Counted from the stretch's first letter, positions 28,580-38,684 are shown. The stretch is 64,000 nucleotides of DNA from UBA4582 sp038106185 (GCA_038106185.1 JAYODE010000011.1:22468-86467); one strand, 5' to 3'. Notes: generated from the sequence alone by a model not told the origin. Numbers and translations are program-made.

Positions 28580-30676
28580 CTAGAGGCTGATCAGAACCCG
28601 CGGCGATGTGTCGTCGTTCAGCACTTCAGGACGGCAGGCAAATAGACGCTCAACGGAGATACCTCCCGCAACTATCCATCGAGTTACCTCCTTGCCACGG
28701 CTGACCGCCAGGGCCTGCAGCGCAGCATTCAGGTCCTGCTGCTGTGGCTCAACAGCGATAGCGCCTTCTGCCGACTTCTCGACGACCGAAATAACTGACA
28801 CGTCCGCCTGGGTCGCAACACCGCATAGTGTGATCATCAAAGACGGCCGGTCTTTCATCAAGGCAACGACCTTATCAGCATAATCCCGTTGCAGGCCTTT
28901 TATTTCGGCACTGCCTGGCTCAAACAGAATTGGTTGAAATCGAGGCTGGGCTGCGGCGTGGGCAACATCCTTCATCAACATCAAGGTCCCCAGGGGTTGC
29001 AGCGCCTGCTTCACGTAGGCAAAAGCCGCCTTCCTGGCCGCGTTAGCCAGTGCAGTATTAACAATATCACTGGTATCAACAGCAAGCTTCCCCAACCTCG
29101 ACTCTATCGGCACCTTGAGATCTATTCTGTCGTTCTTGTCTTTCAGCAGATCCAACGCGAGAGCAATCGGCAGTTCCGTGCCCACAGCAGCTTTCGCCTG
29201 CTCAGCATCGACTTTCAGTCTCTCAATACGGACTCGGTTATCCGCAGATACCTGGTTGTTTGCAACTTGTACCGAAGCGTCAAGCGCCAGGCGCCCACTT
29301 CGAATACCATTACTCAGGTAGGGGCTGATCTGATGCAACTCAAATTGCGTGAGGGTGACAGTCAGCTCGGCATTGACAGGCGAATCCAACAGCCGCCCCT
29401 TACCCTCTATCAGTAGCTCGCCAGTTTGGTGCTCTTCCTGATGCTTCGCTCTAAGATTAAATTTGGCGACCTGGCCCTGGCCCAGATCACTGACCTTTAA
29501 TTGCAGCGTCGGTAACACCAAGGAGACCATCTGAGACTGCGACTGATCGACCCATCGCACCTTGCCCGCCAAATCCAGCTCAGTGATTGAAACCATCGGA
29601 GTGGTCGCTTTATCGTCAAGTTTTGACTGGGCGTTACGGGGGAATCCCATGACCTCGCCCGTCTCACTAACCTTGAGCAAACCATCAAAGCCTAAGACCA
29701 CTAAACGTTCAATGGCAAGACGAGTGGCGGTGAGATCGATATTCTGGAGTTCCAACTGTTTGACCTTAACCATTGGCAGCGCTTGCAGCTGATCTGCCTG
29801 CAACAGGCCCGTTGCTTTGACCTGCCATTCAGCGTCCTTTGCCAATCGCAGTCGTGTTGAGCCAGCCCAATCAAGCTGATCTATCAACACTGGCTGTTCA
29901 GCCACCAGTGCCAACCCAGTAAGCTGTGCCGATCCTGACAGGTCAATTTCGCTGCCAGAGACACCAAGACGAGCGACAACTTGTTGATTAAGAACAAGGG
30001 CGCCACTCATCGCCACCGGCCAATAGGCCTTGAACTCCTCCAGCCCAGCATCCAATTGGACCTGCATATTGATGGCCGTCTCCTCACCCGGTTGCGCCTC
30101 TCCACGTGCCAGCAGTTGCGCCGAGTCGATCGACAGCGCCAGGTCATAACCTATAGGTCCGACGAACTCACTATCCAACTGGGTAACTTTCGCATGACGC
30201 ACCCCAATCTGGTGGCGATGATTGAGATACTGCAACGCTATTGCCACACCATTCAGCTCGAGTGTGTCTAGTTGCCAGGTCCAGGCTGGCAGTTCTGGTG
30301 AGCCTCCAGCAGCTGGCAAAGGTCCAATCGGTGCAGCCAGTCCGCCGACCGCCAGTACCGGCGGCTGATAGTCTAGCGGCAGGCTTAAATCGAAGATCAA
30401 CAGCTGTTCAACATGCACTTTGCGCTGGAATAACGCCGCCAGGTCCAGGGTCATCTTCAGCCGCTCGAGAGCAATATCAGCGCCAATCTTCACCTGCCGC
30501 ACCTGCAGTTCTCCCGTCAAAGGATTGATTGATACTGACTCCACGCTTGCTGGCTCGTTGAATAATTTCGACAGTCGATCCTCAAGCTGCCAGCGAGCCA
30601 GAAGCGGCACACTCAATACGATTGCCAACAGGCTTATCAGAAGGGCAAGACTGACCGCTATTGTTCGCGGCTTCAT
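28580..30676 (-). CDS. DUF748 (AsmA-like) envelope protein
   Basis: 698-residue protein with an N-terminal membrane helix (TIAVSLALLISLLAIVLSVPLL) and a periplasmic repetitive domain of the DUF748/AsmA family, made of beta-rich repeats such as LNPLTGELQVRQVKIG. The family is linked to outer-membrane biogenesis or lipid transport. The start ATG at 30676 overlaps the stop of the PhzF gene by four bases (ATGA); an ATG three codons earlier is also possible. C-terminal segment contains a conserved-looking RGKEVTRWIVAGGIS and CRPEVLNDDTSPRVLISL. Localisation to the inner membrane facing the periplasm. Confidence 0.85.
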   Translation of the reverse strand: MKPRTIAVSLALLISLLAIVLSVPLLARWQLEDRLSKLFNEPASVESVSINPLTGELQVRQVKIGADIALERLKMTLDLAALFQRKVHVEQLLIFDLSLPLDYQPPVLAVGGLAAPIGPLPAAGGSPELPAWTWQLDTLELNGVAIALQYLNHRHQIGVRHAKVTQLDSEFVGPIGYDLALSIDSAQLLARGEAQPGEETAINMQVQLDAGLEEFKAYWPVAMSGALVLNQQVVARLGVSGSEIDLSGSAQLTGLALVAEQPVLIDQLDWAGSTRLRLAKDAEWQVKATGLLQADQLQALPMVKVKQLELQNIDLTATRLAIERLVVLGFDGLLKVSETGEVMGFPRNAQSKLDDKATTPMVSITELDLAGKVRWVDQSQSQMVSLVLPTLQLKVSDLGQGQVAKFNLRAKHQEEHQTGELLIEGKGRLLDSPVNAELTVTLTQFELHQISPYLSNGIRSGRLALDASVQVANNQVSADNRVRIERLKVDAEQAKAAVGTELPIALALDLLKDKNDRIDLKVPIESRLGKLAVDTSDIVNTALANAARKAAFAYVKQALQPLGTLMLMKDVAHAAAQPRFQPILFEPGSAEIKGLQRDYADKVVALMKDRPSLMITLCGVATQADVSVISVVEKSAEGAIAVEPQQQDLNAALQALAVSRGKEVTRWIVAGGISVERLFACRPEVLNDDTSPRVLISL

Positions 30677-31521
30677 ACCAGCCATTCTCCCTGGGCGACC
30701 AGCCTGACATGACCACCAACCTTGATGTCAAATTCATCCTTGGTCTTGGACGCTCGCAGATATAATTGCGATGGTCGGTTGATCTCATAACCCTGACCAA
30801 CCACCAGATCCACCGATTGTTGATGCGCGCCAGAGTACTCCAGCAGATAAGCCGCAAGGCAACCATTGGCGCTACCCGTCGCGGCATCCTCAGCCACACC
30901 CAGGTCAGCCGCAAACATGCGTGCGGCAATCGCCTGGTCCTTCGTGTATCCGCCCGCGCAATAGACCAACATGGCTTTAGCACAGGGTGGATGACTGACC
31001 TTGATTGACCTGAGTACCGCCAGGGATAACACCGGCACTATCAAAAACTCAACCCCGGTGGAAACAAACCTGACCGGCAATTCCGGATCCAGTTGATTCT
31101 CCTTCAGGCCAAGGCTTGCTGCGACCTCAGCGGGTTCAAGCGCTTTGCCGAACTCCGGTTGCCACTGGCTCATCCAGACAACACCATCGGACGCAAAGAA
31201 TACCTGGATTTTGCCCGCTGCCAGGTTAAGGCAGAGACTATTCACACGGTTATTCAGGACTTGCTGACGAATCAAGAATGCGGTCCCCAATGTAGGGTGC
31301 CCGGCAAACGGCAACTCTGCTCTTGGTGTAAAGATGCGAACCTCGAAACCCGTCTCCTGGTTACCACCAAGAACAAAGGTGGTCTCAGCAAAATTGAATT
31401 CGCGCGCTATCAATTGCATTTCTTCAGTTGATAAATCTGCAGCATCAAACAACGTCGCCAATTGATTGCCGCTATAGGGCCCTTCAGAGAAGACATCGGT
31501 GATATAGAATTGATGCGTCAT
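30673..31521 (-). CDS. PhzF-family isomerase
   Basis: PhzF-fold protein of 282 residues (two diaminopimelate-epimerase-like domains). Motifs seen: ITDVFSEGPYSGNQLATLF at the N-terminus, EFNFAETTFVLGG with the catalytic-type Glu, LPFAGHPTLGTAFLI, and LGVAEDAATGSANGCLAAYLL. Family members isomerise diverse metabolites; function outside phenazine pathways is unknown. Start 31521 gives the family N-terminus (MTHQFYITDVF); the longer frame adds unrelated residues. No phenazine genes near, so it is a general metabolic isomerase. Confidence 0.87.
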   Translation of the reverse strand: MTHQFYITDVFSEGPYSGNQLATLFDAADLSTEEMQLIAREFNFAETTFVLGGNQETGFEVRIFTPRAELPFAGHPTLGTAFLIRQQVLNNRVNSLCLNLAAGKIQVFFASDGVVWMSQWQPEFGKALEPAEVAASLGLKENQLDPELPVRFVSTGVEFLIVPVLSLAVLRSIKVSHPPCAKAMLVYCAGGYTKDQAIAARMFAADLGVAEDAATGSANGCLAAYLLEYSGAHQQSVDLVVGQGYEINRPSQLYLRASKTKDEFDIKVGGHVRLVAQGEWLV

Positions 31522-31582
31522 TAGGGCTCCAGCCGGATTAGAGCTTGACTGATTGGCCGGATCAGTCAGCAAATTGATGGAT

Positions 31583-32395
31583 CTATACGGGACGATCGCC
31601 CTTGATAGTGACTCGAATACCGCGGCGAGTCTGAGGGTAGTAGTCCCATACGGCCAAATGCTGAGTGCAGCGATTATCCCACAGGGCTACTGAGTCTGGC
31701 TGCCACTGAAAACGACAATGGAAATTTGGATTCTTGATATGGGCAAACAACATATTCAGAATGCCATCACTTTCATCCCGATTGAGGCCCTTGATTCGCT
31801 TCGTAAATCCACTATTCACGAACAATGCCTTGCGCCCCGTCACCGGATGGGTGCGCACCACCGGGTGAACTGCCGAGGGATTTTCTCGCTGTGGCGCATG
31901 GGTCCCATAGAAACCCGAATAGTCTGCCACATGCAGCGCTGAAAGCTCCTCCAGCAGTGCTTGAATCGGCGGACTCAGCGCTGCATAAGCCTCATACATA
32001 TTGGCCCACAGAGTATCTCCCCCATGACTGGGCGTCTGATGCAGATGCAGAATACTTGCCATAGGTGGCTCCTCATCAGCCGAAACGTCGGAATGCCAAC
32101 CTTCCCCATTATTGCGGGATGAATCTTTGTCCGTATGAATCTGCATCAAGGCAGGGTTTCCTTCTGCGTAGGGTGCGGCCGGGTGAACATGCAATTCACC
32201 GAAACGCTGACCAAAGGCAAGATGTTGCTGCGTCGTCATAGGTTGATCGCGAAAAAACACCACCAGATGCCGCATCCAGGCTTGATGGATTTCCGCAAAC
32301 ACCGCATCAGATAAAGGTGCACATAAATCAACGCCATAAATCTCTGCGCCAATCCTGGGTGTCAATGGTTTAACTTGAATACGCTGATATTCCAT
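31583..32395 (-). CDS. TauD/TfdA-family Fe(II)/2-oxoglutarate dioxygenase
   Basis: 270-residue alpha-ketoglutarate-dependent dioxygenase. The iron-binding facial triad begins with H-x-D in GWHSDVSADEEPP (about residues 98-100), and the distal His is in NRCTQHLAVWDY; Arg in RRGIRVTIKGDRP probably binds 2-oxoglutarate. Members oxidise taurine, sulfonates, aryloxyalkanoates or alkyl sulfates. It lies 61 bp upstream of the PhzF gene in the same direction, so it may head that operon. Exact substrate unknown. Confidence 0.9.
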   Translation of the reverse strand: MEYQRIQVKPLTPRIGAEIYGVDLCAPLSDAVFAEIHQAWMRHLVVFFRDQPMTTQQHLAFGQRFGELHVHPAAPYAEGNPALMQIHTDKDSSRNNGEGWHSDVSADEEPPMASILHLHQTPSHGGDTLWANMYEAYAALSPPIQALLEELSALHVADYSGFYGTHAPQRENPSAVHPVVRTHPVTGRKALFVNSGFTKRIKGLNRDESDGILNMLFAHIKNPNFHCRFQWQPDSVALWDNRCTQHLAVWDYYPQTRRGIRVTIKGDRPV

Positions 32396-32539
32396 CCATC
32401 CTCCACAATTTGGGCTAACGTGTTTTTTCTAGTGGGTATATTCTAGTGAGATTTCGGCAGAGGAGCGATGCTCTGTGGCAGCGTTTAAGCGGGACCTGCC
32501 AGCCCAGCTATCGATCTGTGCGTGATCAAGACCGCTGGA

Positions 32540-33715
32540 TTACTGGCGATGTTTGAACGGCGAGTGTTCCTGAAGGAAATCAATCTCCTCATCAATATAG
32601 CGATTTTCTTCGCTCAAAAACTGACTCACAGCAGCACTGAAGGACTGATTCGCCAACCAGTGAGCGCTGTAGGTATGGGTGGGCAGATAGCCTCTGGCGA
32701 GTTTATGTTGCCCCTGGGCACCAGCTTCAACCCGCGCTAGTCCACGGGCTATCGCATACTCGATCGCCTGGTAATAACAGGTTTCAAAGTGCAAAAATCG
32801 ATGGTCTTCAATACAACCCCAGTTCCTGCCATAGAGGCACTCACTACCCACAAAGTTGATAGCGCCGCCGATATACCGATTCTGACGTTTACACAGAATC
32901 AGCAGAATATTATCACTCATGCTTGCGCCGACTTGAGAAAAGAACTCACGGGTCAGATACGGAGAACCCCATTTTCGGCTACCTGTATCGACATAAAACC
33001 GATAGAACGCATCCCAGTGACGCTCTTCAATTTCGGCCCCTTGCAGCCACTCGATTTCAACCCCGTCAGCTAACGCGTCGCGGCGTTCACGGCGAATATT
33101 CTTCCGTTTTTTCGCCGACAGCTGCTGCAGGAAATCCTCGAAGCAGGTATAACCTGCGTTCTCCCAATGAAATTGATTATGGGTTCTTTGCAGGAACCCG
33201 GCGTGCCCCAGACGTTGCCACTGAGATTTTGCCGCAAACGTCACATGTACTGAGGACAGGCCAAGTTTTTCGGCGAGTTGCATCAGACCTGATACCAAGT
33301 AGGACTCTAAGGCCTCACTCTCGGTCATCTCTCTCGTCAACAAACGCCGACCGGTCACTGGCGAGAAGGGCACGGCTGCCAGCAGCTTGGGGTAATAAGA
33401 ACCGCCCGCACGCTGAAAGGCGTCTGCCCAGCTATGGTCAAAGACATATTCACCCTGAGAGTGGCCTTTTAAATACAGGGGCACAACGCCCTCGACAACG
33501 CCGCTGTCCGCCACCAGACTCAAATGCTGTGGGGCCCAACCGGTCTTGGGCGTGGCCGAGCCGCTGTCCTCGAGGGCACTTAGAAAGGCAAATGAGACAA
33601 ATGGATCAAAGGGAATCAGACTGTCGGGATTGGCCAGGCTCGGATTTGCACAGGCATCCCAATTTGCCTGGCCAATCTCATGTATCGAGCTGCAGGCGTG
33701 AATGGTGTGAGTCAT
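32540..33715 (-). CDS. DUF482/GNAT-like N-acyltransferase
   Basis: 391-residue protein of the DUF482 (COG3146) family, related to GNAT acyltransferases and to peptidoglycan-bridge-forming Fem enzymes. Visible features: HACSSIHEIGQANWDACA near the start, VVPLYLKGHSQGEYVFDHSWADAF, AAVPFSPVTGRRLL, and KYRRERRDALADG-type basic segment (KKRKNIRRERRDA). C-terminal CYYQAIEYAIARGLARVEAGAQG and HKLARGYLP are family hallmarks. Its substrate is unknown; functions in bacterial cell envelope or small-molecule acylation have been proposed. Start at ATG 33715 by family N-terminus. Confidence 0.85.
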   Translation of the reverse strand: MTHTIHACSSIHEIGQANWDACANPSLANPDSLIPFDPFVSFAFLSALEDSGSATPKTGWAPQHLSLVADSGVVEGVVPLYLKGHSQGEYVFDHSWADAFQRAGGSYYPKLLAAVPFSPVTGRRLLTREMTESEALESYLVSGLMQLAEKLGLSSVHVTFAAKSQWQRLGHAGFLQRTHNQFHWENAGYTCFEDFLQQLSAKKRKNIRRERRDALADGVEIEWLQGAEIEERHWDAFYRFYVDTGSRKWGSPYLTREFFSQVGASMSDNILLILCKRQNRYIGGAINFVGSECLYGRNWGCIEDHRFLHFETCYYQAIEYAIARGLARVEAGAQGQHKLARGYLPTHTYSAHWLANQSFSAAVSQFLSEENRYIDEEIDFLQEHSPFKHRQ

Positions 33716-33775
33716 AGTTTTGCGCGTCAAAAAGGCGTTTTCGCCGGGGTACAGAGCACCCCGGCGCTGAGCCGA

Positions 33776-34810
33776 TCAGAGCATTTCGCTGGCAACAAAC
33801 TCAAGGGCCTCCGTCTGTCCTGAGCCAATCAGCATGCTGCCAACATGTCCCTTGGCAGCAGCTGCCTTCCAGGCTTGCAGGCGCTCCTTGATTCGCTCCT
33901 TGGGTCCTACCAGATGCACAGCATCGACCAACTCGTCGGGCACGGCCGCTGCAGCCTCATCTTTTTTCCCCGCAAGATACAGGTCCTGAATCTTCACCGC
34001 AGCCTCTTCATAGCCGAGCTTCTTCGCATAGTCATTGTAGAAGTTCTTGTCTCTAGCACCCATACCGCCTATGTAAAGCGCCATACTCGCCTTGATCGGC
34101 GCACGGCAGTGATCCACATTATCGCCCATGATGCAGGTCACAAAGGGGGCTATATCATAATCCAATAGCGTCTTGCCTGCCTTGGCCAGACCCTTGTTAA
34201 TATCGGCTTCGAACACGTCGTAACGCTCTGGGTTCATCCAGATCGGAAAAACACCATCCGCGACTTCGGCACTGCCACTGAGTCCCGCCGGCGTAATCGA
34301 AGCCGTATAAATGGGAATACTCGTGTCTGGGAGCAGAATGCTCTTCAGCGGTTTGCCCAAACCGGTGCCATCTTCACCCTGATAGGGCATCGAGTAATGA
34401 AAGCCTTGGTGCTCCACGGGTCCTTCTCGAGCCATGATTTTACGCAGTATCGTGATGTACTCCTTGGTTCGAGTTATGGGTTTACCATAGGCTACGCCAT
34501 GCCAGCCCTCGACCACTTGCGGCCCTGAGGCACCGAGCCCCACGATAAAACGACCCTGTGACAACTGATTCAACGTCATGGCTGTCATGGCAGTACAAGC
34601 AGGCGTGCGTGCGGGCATTTGCATGATGGCAGTCCCGACTTTGATTTTGCTGGTATTTGCCAGAATCCAGGCAGCCGGTGTGACCGCATCTGAGCCATAG
34701 GCCTCAGCAGTCCAGACCGAGTCATAGCCCATACTCTCGGCCGCTTTAATTCGATTAATACCCAAATCCATGCTGCGACCCGAATAGCCGCTCAGTATTC
34801 CAAGTTTCAT
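33776..34810 (-). CDS. LLM-class F420-dependent oxidoreductase
   Basis: 344-residue luciferase-like barrel protein. Core segments: MKLGILSGYSGR, AESMGYDSVWTAEAYGSD, IKVGTAIMQMPARTPA, LSQGRFIVGLGASGPQVVEGWHG, and PIYTASITPAGL. The shape matches the F420-dependent LLM subgroup (TIGR03559-like) and it sits close to the F420 biosynthetic operon (36152-41815), supporting F420 as cofactor. 70 bp from the next LLM gene, same strand, likely one operon. Substrate unknown. Confidence 0.87.
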   Translation of the reverse strand: MKLGILSGYSGRSMDLGINRIKAAESMGYDSVWTAEAYGSDAVTPAAWILANTSKIKVGTAIMQMPARTPACTAMTAMTLNQLSQGRFIVGLGASGPQVVEGWHGVAYGKPITRTKEYITILRKIMAREGPVEHQGFHYSMPYQGEDGTGLGKPLKSILLPDTSIPIYTASITPAGLSGSAEVADGVFPIWMNPERYDVFEADINKGLAKAGKTLLDYDIAPFVTCIMGDNVDHCRAPIKASMALYIGGMGARDKNFYNDYAKKLGYEEAAVKIQDLYLAGKKDEAAAAVPDELVDAVHLVGPKERIKERLQAWKAAAAKGHVGSMLIGSGQTEALEFVASEML

Positions 34811-34880
34811 GCTTTACCCTCTTTTCATTAAATCCATATTCAGTTGGCTGACCACTTCAGCGAACGCAATCTACCACTCA

Positions 34881-35876
34881 CTAGAATGTAAAGTGTTTCG
34901 CCGTAAAGGTGTCGTAGGTCGTTTGCGTGTCTCTTGGCGAAACACAGGAGATGATGTGGGTCGTAATACCCATTTCACCGTACTCCCTGATGCGCGCCTG
35001 ACACTCTGCCGCAGAACCCAGAATCGCAATATCATCCACCAACTTATCATCGAGCGCGCTGGTGGTTTTGGCACGATCTTTCGCTGCCCAACCTTCCCTG
35101 ATCTGCTGGGCTACTTCGGCGTATCCAGCCCATGCCAAAAATGCGTTATAGACCGGGGTCGCATAATAGGGCGCGAATGCCGCACGAATTGAGTTCCGTG
35201 CAGCCTCTTTATCGTCGGTGACAATCACCTGATGGCGGCAGACAACCTCAACGTCTTCCAAGCGCTTGCCAGCACGCTCCGCACCGATCTTGATGTGCTC
35301 CATCATGCGTGGCAGCGCATCCTTGGGAAACAGATTCAGAATGACACCATCGCTAAACTCAGCAGCTGTTTCCAGCATCTTGCTTCGCAGGGCTGCCATG
35401 TAAACAGGTTGGGCACCGGCAGGCAGTGGCAGCTGACGATAACCGTGACTGGAGACGGTTTCGCCGTCAAAGTCTGACTTCTCGCCCGCCAGCATACTCT
35501 TAATGAGCTGAGTGGTTTCCTTGACTCGAGTTAATGGCTTTTCGAAATTCAAACCATGCCAGTTTTCCATCATTGTCTGACTGGAAGAACCCAGGCCAAG
35601 AATAAATCGTCCATTGGAGAGTTGATGCAGAACGTGTGCTGTCGATGCCAGTACTGCTGGCGTGCGCGAGAAAACGGGAATAATCGCAGTACCAATTCGA
35701 CACCGGCTGGTATTCAGAGCGACAGCCGCCGAAGTCGTCAAAGCATCAACGCCTGAGCTGTCGGCAAACCACAGATCATCGTAGCCCTCGGCCTCAGCCC
35801 ACTTGGCCAATTCAATCGTCTGCGCCACGCCTCTGGGGTCGGGCAAGGTCAATGCTATGCGTTGTGGTACGGCCAT
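34881..35876 (-). CDS. LLM-class F420-dependent oxidoreductase
   Basis: 331-residue luciferase-like oxidoreductase distinct from the neighbouring paralogue. Visible family blocks: LTLPDPRGVAQTIELAKWAEA, YDDLWFADSSGVDALT, CRIGTAIIPVFSRTPAV, LSNGRFILGLGSSSQTMMENWHG, and PVYMAALRSKMLETAAE. It precedes the second LLM gene and follows fbiC across an assembly gap and tandem repeats. Probable F420 user; substrate unknown. Minimal leader because the gap starts 71 bp upstream. Confidence 0.87.
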   Translation of the reverse strand: MAVPQRIALTLPDPRGVAQTIELAKWAEAEGYDDLWFADSSGVDALTTSAAVALNTSRCRIGTAIIPVFSRTPAVLASTAHVLHQLSNGRFILGLGSSSQTMMENWHGLNFEKPLTRVKETTQLIKSMLAGEKSDFDGETVSSHGYRQLPLPAGAQPVYMAALRSKMLETAAEFSDGVILNLFPKDALPRMMEHIKIGAERAGKRLEDVEVVCRHQVIVTDDKEAARNSIRAAFAPYYATPVYNAFLAWAGYAEVAQQIREGWAAKDRAKTTSALDDKLVDDIAILGSAAECQARIREYGEMGITTHIISCVSPRDTQTTYDTFTAKHFTF

Positions 35877-35913
35877 AATTTAATTCCTGTTCCTAATTGA
35901 TTATTTCTCAGAT

Positions 35914-35946
35914 CGTCGAACCGTCGAACCGTCGAACCGTCGAACC
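35914..35946. repeat. Tandem octamer repeat (CGTCGAAC) at the edge of a gap
   Basis: Four perfect copies of CGTCGAAC (35914-35945) run into the N block at 35947. Related words (gaccgtcgag, gagcgtcgag) occur just after the gap at 36090-36122, so the gap is probably a longer array that the assembler could not span. Confidence 0.85.
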
Positions 35947-36046
35947 NNNNNNNNNNNNNNNNNNNNNNNNNNNNNNNNNNNNNNNNNNNNNNNNNNNNNN
36001 NNNNNNNNNNNNNNNNNNNNNNNNNNNNNNNNNNNNNNNNNNNNNN
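35947..36046. other. Assembly gap of 100 N
   Basis: Exactly 100 Ns within the intergenic stretch between the LLM gene at 34881-35876 and fbiC. The gap follows a tandem octamer array. The real length is not known. Confidence 0.99.
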
Positions 36047-36151
36047 CACCCTCAATGCCACCCTGAATGCTGCTCCACCCAAAAGGCCCGACCGTCGAGT
36101 CCTGCACTCTCTCGAGCGTCGAGAGATTACCGCGTCCTGCCTGGTCGTAGA

Positions 36152-38680
36152 CTAGATGATGTCTGCACTGGTAATTCTATCTCCATCGCCCAGGTTCACT
36201 GCTGTGCCGACCTCCGCCGGCTCAAGCCCGGGTCGGTACAGTGATTTTTTGTCGGTGCCACGAACCCGCTCATACTTCTTAGCTGACGTGTACTCAGGTT
36301 CCAGAAGGACCTTAGCACCCAGCGCCCGCTGGTGTTGCAGCGGGGAAACTTCACCATAACTGGTCGACCGCTGACGCGGCCTTCTACCCATGCCAGTGAT
36401 GATCGCCTCCATTTGCTCAGGAGAAGTTTCCTGACCATGACTTGCGCCCGCGGCACGGGTTATCGTCTCGTTCATCAGGGTACCACCCAAATCGTTGACA
36501 CCCGCATTGAGGCAAGCCTTTAGGCCGTCAGGGCCGAGTTTCGTCCAAGAAGCCTGTATATTTTTAAACAAGGGGTTAAGCACCAGTCTAGCGATGGCAT
36601 GCATCAAGACTGCCTCTCTAAAGGTGGGGCCTTTGCGCGCCCCGCCCTTGAGAAACATGGGCGCTTCCATATGAATGAAAGGCAGAATGACAAACTCAGT
36701 AAATCCACCGGTCTTCGCCTGCAAGCGTCTGATCTTTAACAAGTGATTGGCGACATGTTCATACTTCTCAATATGGCCGTACATGATAGTCGCTGTGGTA
36801 TTAAAGCCCTGCTTATGGGCAGCTTCCATGACTTCCAGCCATTGTGCAGAATTGATTTTATCCGGGCACAAGGTGGCTCGAACGTCGTCATCGAGAATCT
36901 CTGCAGCAGTACCAGGCAGGGTACCAAGGCCCGCTTCTTTCAGTTGACCCAGATAGTCGTCCAGACTGAGACCCAGCGTGTGTGCACCCTGCCAGACTTC
37001 AAGGGGAGAGAACGCATGAATATGCATATCGGGAATCACTTGCTTAATGCTGTGACAAATATCGATATAAGTTTGGCCCGTATACTCAGGATGAATTCCA
37101 CCCTGCAGGCACACCTCGGTCGCGCCTCGCTCATAGGCCTCGCGAGTTCGGCGCATGATCTCTTCAGGTGACAGATCATAGGGCCGACCGCGCAGATTTT
37201 CGCTCATTTTGCCCTTTGAAAAGGCACAGAACTGGCACTTAAAATAGCAGACATTGGTGTAGTTGATATTGCGGTTGACGACATAGGTTACCTCATCGCC
37301 AGCCACTTTTTTCCGCAGCTGATCCGCCGCCTGACAGACATGAGTAAAGTCGTCTCCGCGCGCCTGAAACAAGCGGACTATCTCTGCGGGTTCTAGCTCA
37401 TCGCCGACAACAGCTTTGTCAATAATTCGCTGCAGGTCGGCACTGGCCGGCATTTTCGCCAGACTCGAGACTCGCGCGACATCCGTCGCCGGTGGATCAA
37501 CGATAGCACCCGCGGACCAGTCTTCAACCCTGGCGAAACCGGCACCGTCAATTGCCTGACGTAATTGTGGCTGCAACTGAGGCTCAATCCAGCGATCAAT
37601 ATCAAGCGCATACGCCGGATAAATCGCGAGTCGTTCAACCAGCACCTTGCCGGCTTTCGCAGTCTCATCTGCAAGATGGCCCAAATGCGGCCAAGGCGCT
37701 TCCGGATTGACAAAGTCCGGCGTCACCGGCGATACGCCACCCCAGTCGTTAATGCCTGCTCCAACTATTTGTTCAAGCACTCCCGGGCTCAAATTCGGCG
37801 GCGCTTGAATATTCATTGTTGCTCCGAAGATGATTCGTGCCATTGCAATGGTCCAGAGCAACTCATTCAGATCAGGTTCTGGCGCTTTCGCCATCAGAGT
37901 TTCCGGCTTGGCTCGAAAATTCTGAATAATGATTTCCTGAATCTGTCCGTGGGCGATATTGGCCTGGCGTAACACCAACAGCGATTCGATGCGCTCTCGC
38001 CGAGTTTCGCCGATACCAATCAAAATTCCACTGGTAAATGGCACGCGGGCCTCACCGGCCAGGCGCAGGGTCTCCAGCCTGAGAGCCGGCACCTTATCCG
38101 GAGATCCATAATGCGGCATACCCTTTTCCAACAAGCGATCAGAGGCGCTCTCTAGCATGATACCCATAGAGACCGATACCTTGCGCAACTCAGCAAACTC
38201 ACTGGCCGTCATCAACCCTGGGTTTAGGTGCGGAAACAATCCAGTTTCCTTGAACACCATTTCTGCCATATCGCGTAGATACGACAGGGTCGAGTCCTGA
38301 TGTAATGCCTTAAGTCCCTCTCGTGCTGCTTTGTAACGAAGCTCAGGCTTGTCGCCGAGGGTAAACAGGGCTTCCTTGCAACCTGCTCGAGCACCGTCTT
38401 GTGCTATTTTCAGTACCTGTTCAGGCGTCAAATAGGGTGCCTGCAGCTTACGTGGCACCTGAGCAAAGGTGCAGTAGTGACAGACGTCCCGGCAGAGATG
38501 GGTTAAAGGAATGAAGACTTTGCGGGAATAAGAAATTGCGTTCTGATGGCCCGAGTCGCGCAACATGGCCGCGACCTGCATCAAACTCTGAGTATCTTTT
38601 GTAGTCGCAAGTGCCAACACGTCATCATCAGACAGAGGTGCTACAGATGCCTGGGACAATAACGCGCGATAATCGATCAT
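36152..38680 (-). CDS. fbiC: FO synthase, fused CofG-CofH (FbiC)
   Basis: Makes the F420 deazaflavin chromophore FO from 5-amino-6-ribitylaminouracil and tyrosine. At 842 residues it is the fused bifunctional form: the N-terminal CofG-like radical SAM domain has its cluster Cys at C63-x3-C67-x2-C70 (HLCRDVCHYCTF), and the C-terminal CofH-like domain has C478-x3-C482-x2-C485 (NVCYFKCQFCAF). Last gene of the operon npdG-cofE-cofD-cofC-fbiC, separated from cofC by 4 bp. This fused form is common in actinobacteria. All catalytic Cys appear intact. Confidence 0.95.
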   Translation of the reverse strand: MIDYRALLSQASVAPLSDDDVLALATTKDTQSLMQVAAMLRDSGHQNAISYSRKVFIPLTHLCRDVCHYCTFAQVPRKLQAPYLTPEQVLKIAQDGARAGCKEALFTLGDKPELRYKAAREGLKALHQDSTLSYLRDMAEMVFKETGLFPHLNPGLMTASEFAELRKVSVSMGIMLESASDRLLEKGMPHYGSPDKVPALRLETLRLAGEARVPFTSGILIGIGETRRERIESLLVLRQANIAHGQIQEIIIQNFRAKPETLMAKAPEPDLNELLWTIAMARIIFGATMNIQAPPNLSPGVLEQIVGAGINDWGGVSPVTPDFVNPEAPWPHLGHLADETAKAGKVLVERLAIYPAYALDIDRWIEPQLQPQLRQAIDGAGFARVEDWSAGAIVDPPATDVARVSSLAKMPASADLQRIIDKAVVGDELEPAEIVRLFQARGDDFTHVCQAADQLRKKVAGDEVTYVVNRNINYTNVCYFKCQFCAFSKGKMSENLRGRPYDLSPEEIMRRTREAYERGATEVCLQGGIHPEYTGQTYIDICHSIKQVIPDMHIHAFSPLEVWQGAHTLGLSLDDYLGQLKEAGLGTLPGTAAEILDDDVRATLCPDKINSAQWLEVMEAAHKQGFNTTATIMYGHIEKYEHVANHLLKIRRLQAKTGGFTEFVILPFIHMEAPMFLKGGARKGPTFREAVLMHAIARLVLNPLFKNIQASWTKLGPDGLKACLNAGVNDLGGTLMNETITRAAGASHGQETSPEQMEAIITGMGRRPRQRSTSYGEVSPLQHQRALGAKVLLEPEYTSAKKYERVRGTDKKSLYRPGLEPAEVGTAVNLGDGDRITSADII

Positions 38681-38684
38681 GTTT

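Noticed and set aside
30673..31521. PhzF gene as evidence for phenazine biosynthesis
   Set aside because: No other phz genes are present; PhzF-fold isomerases are widespread outside phenazine producers.
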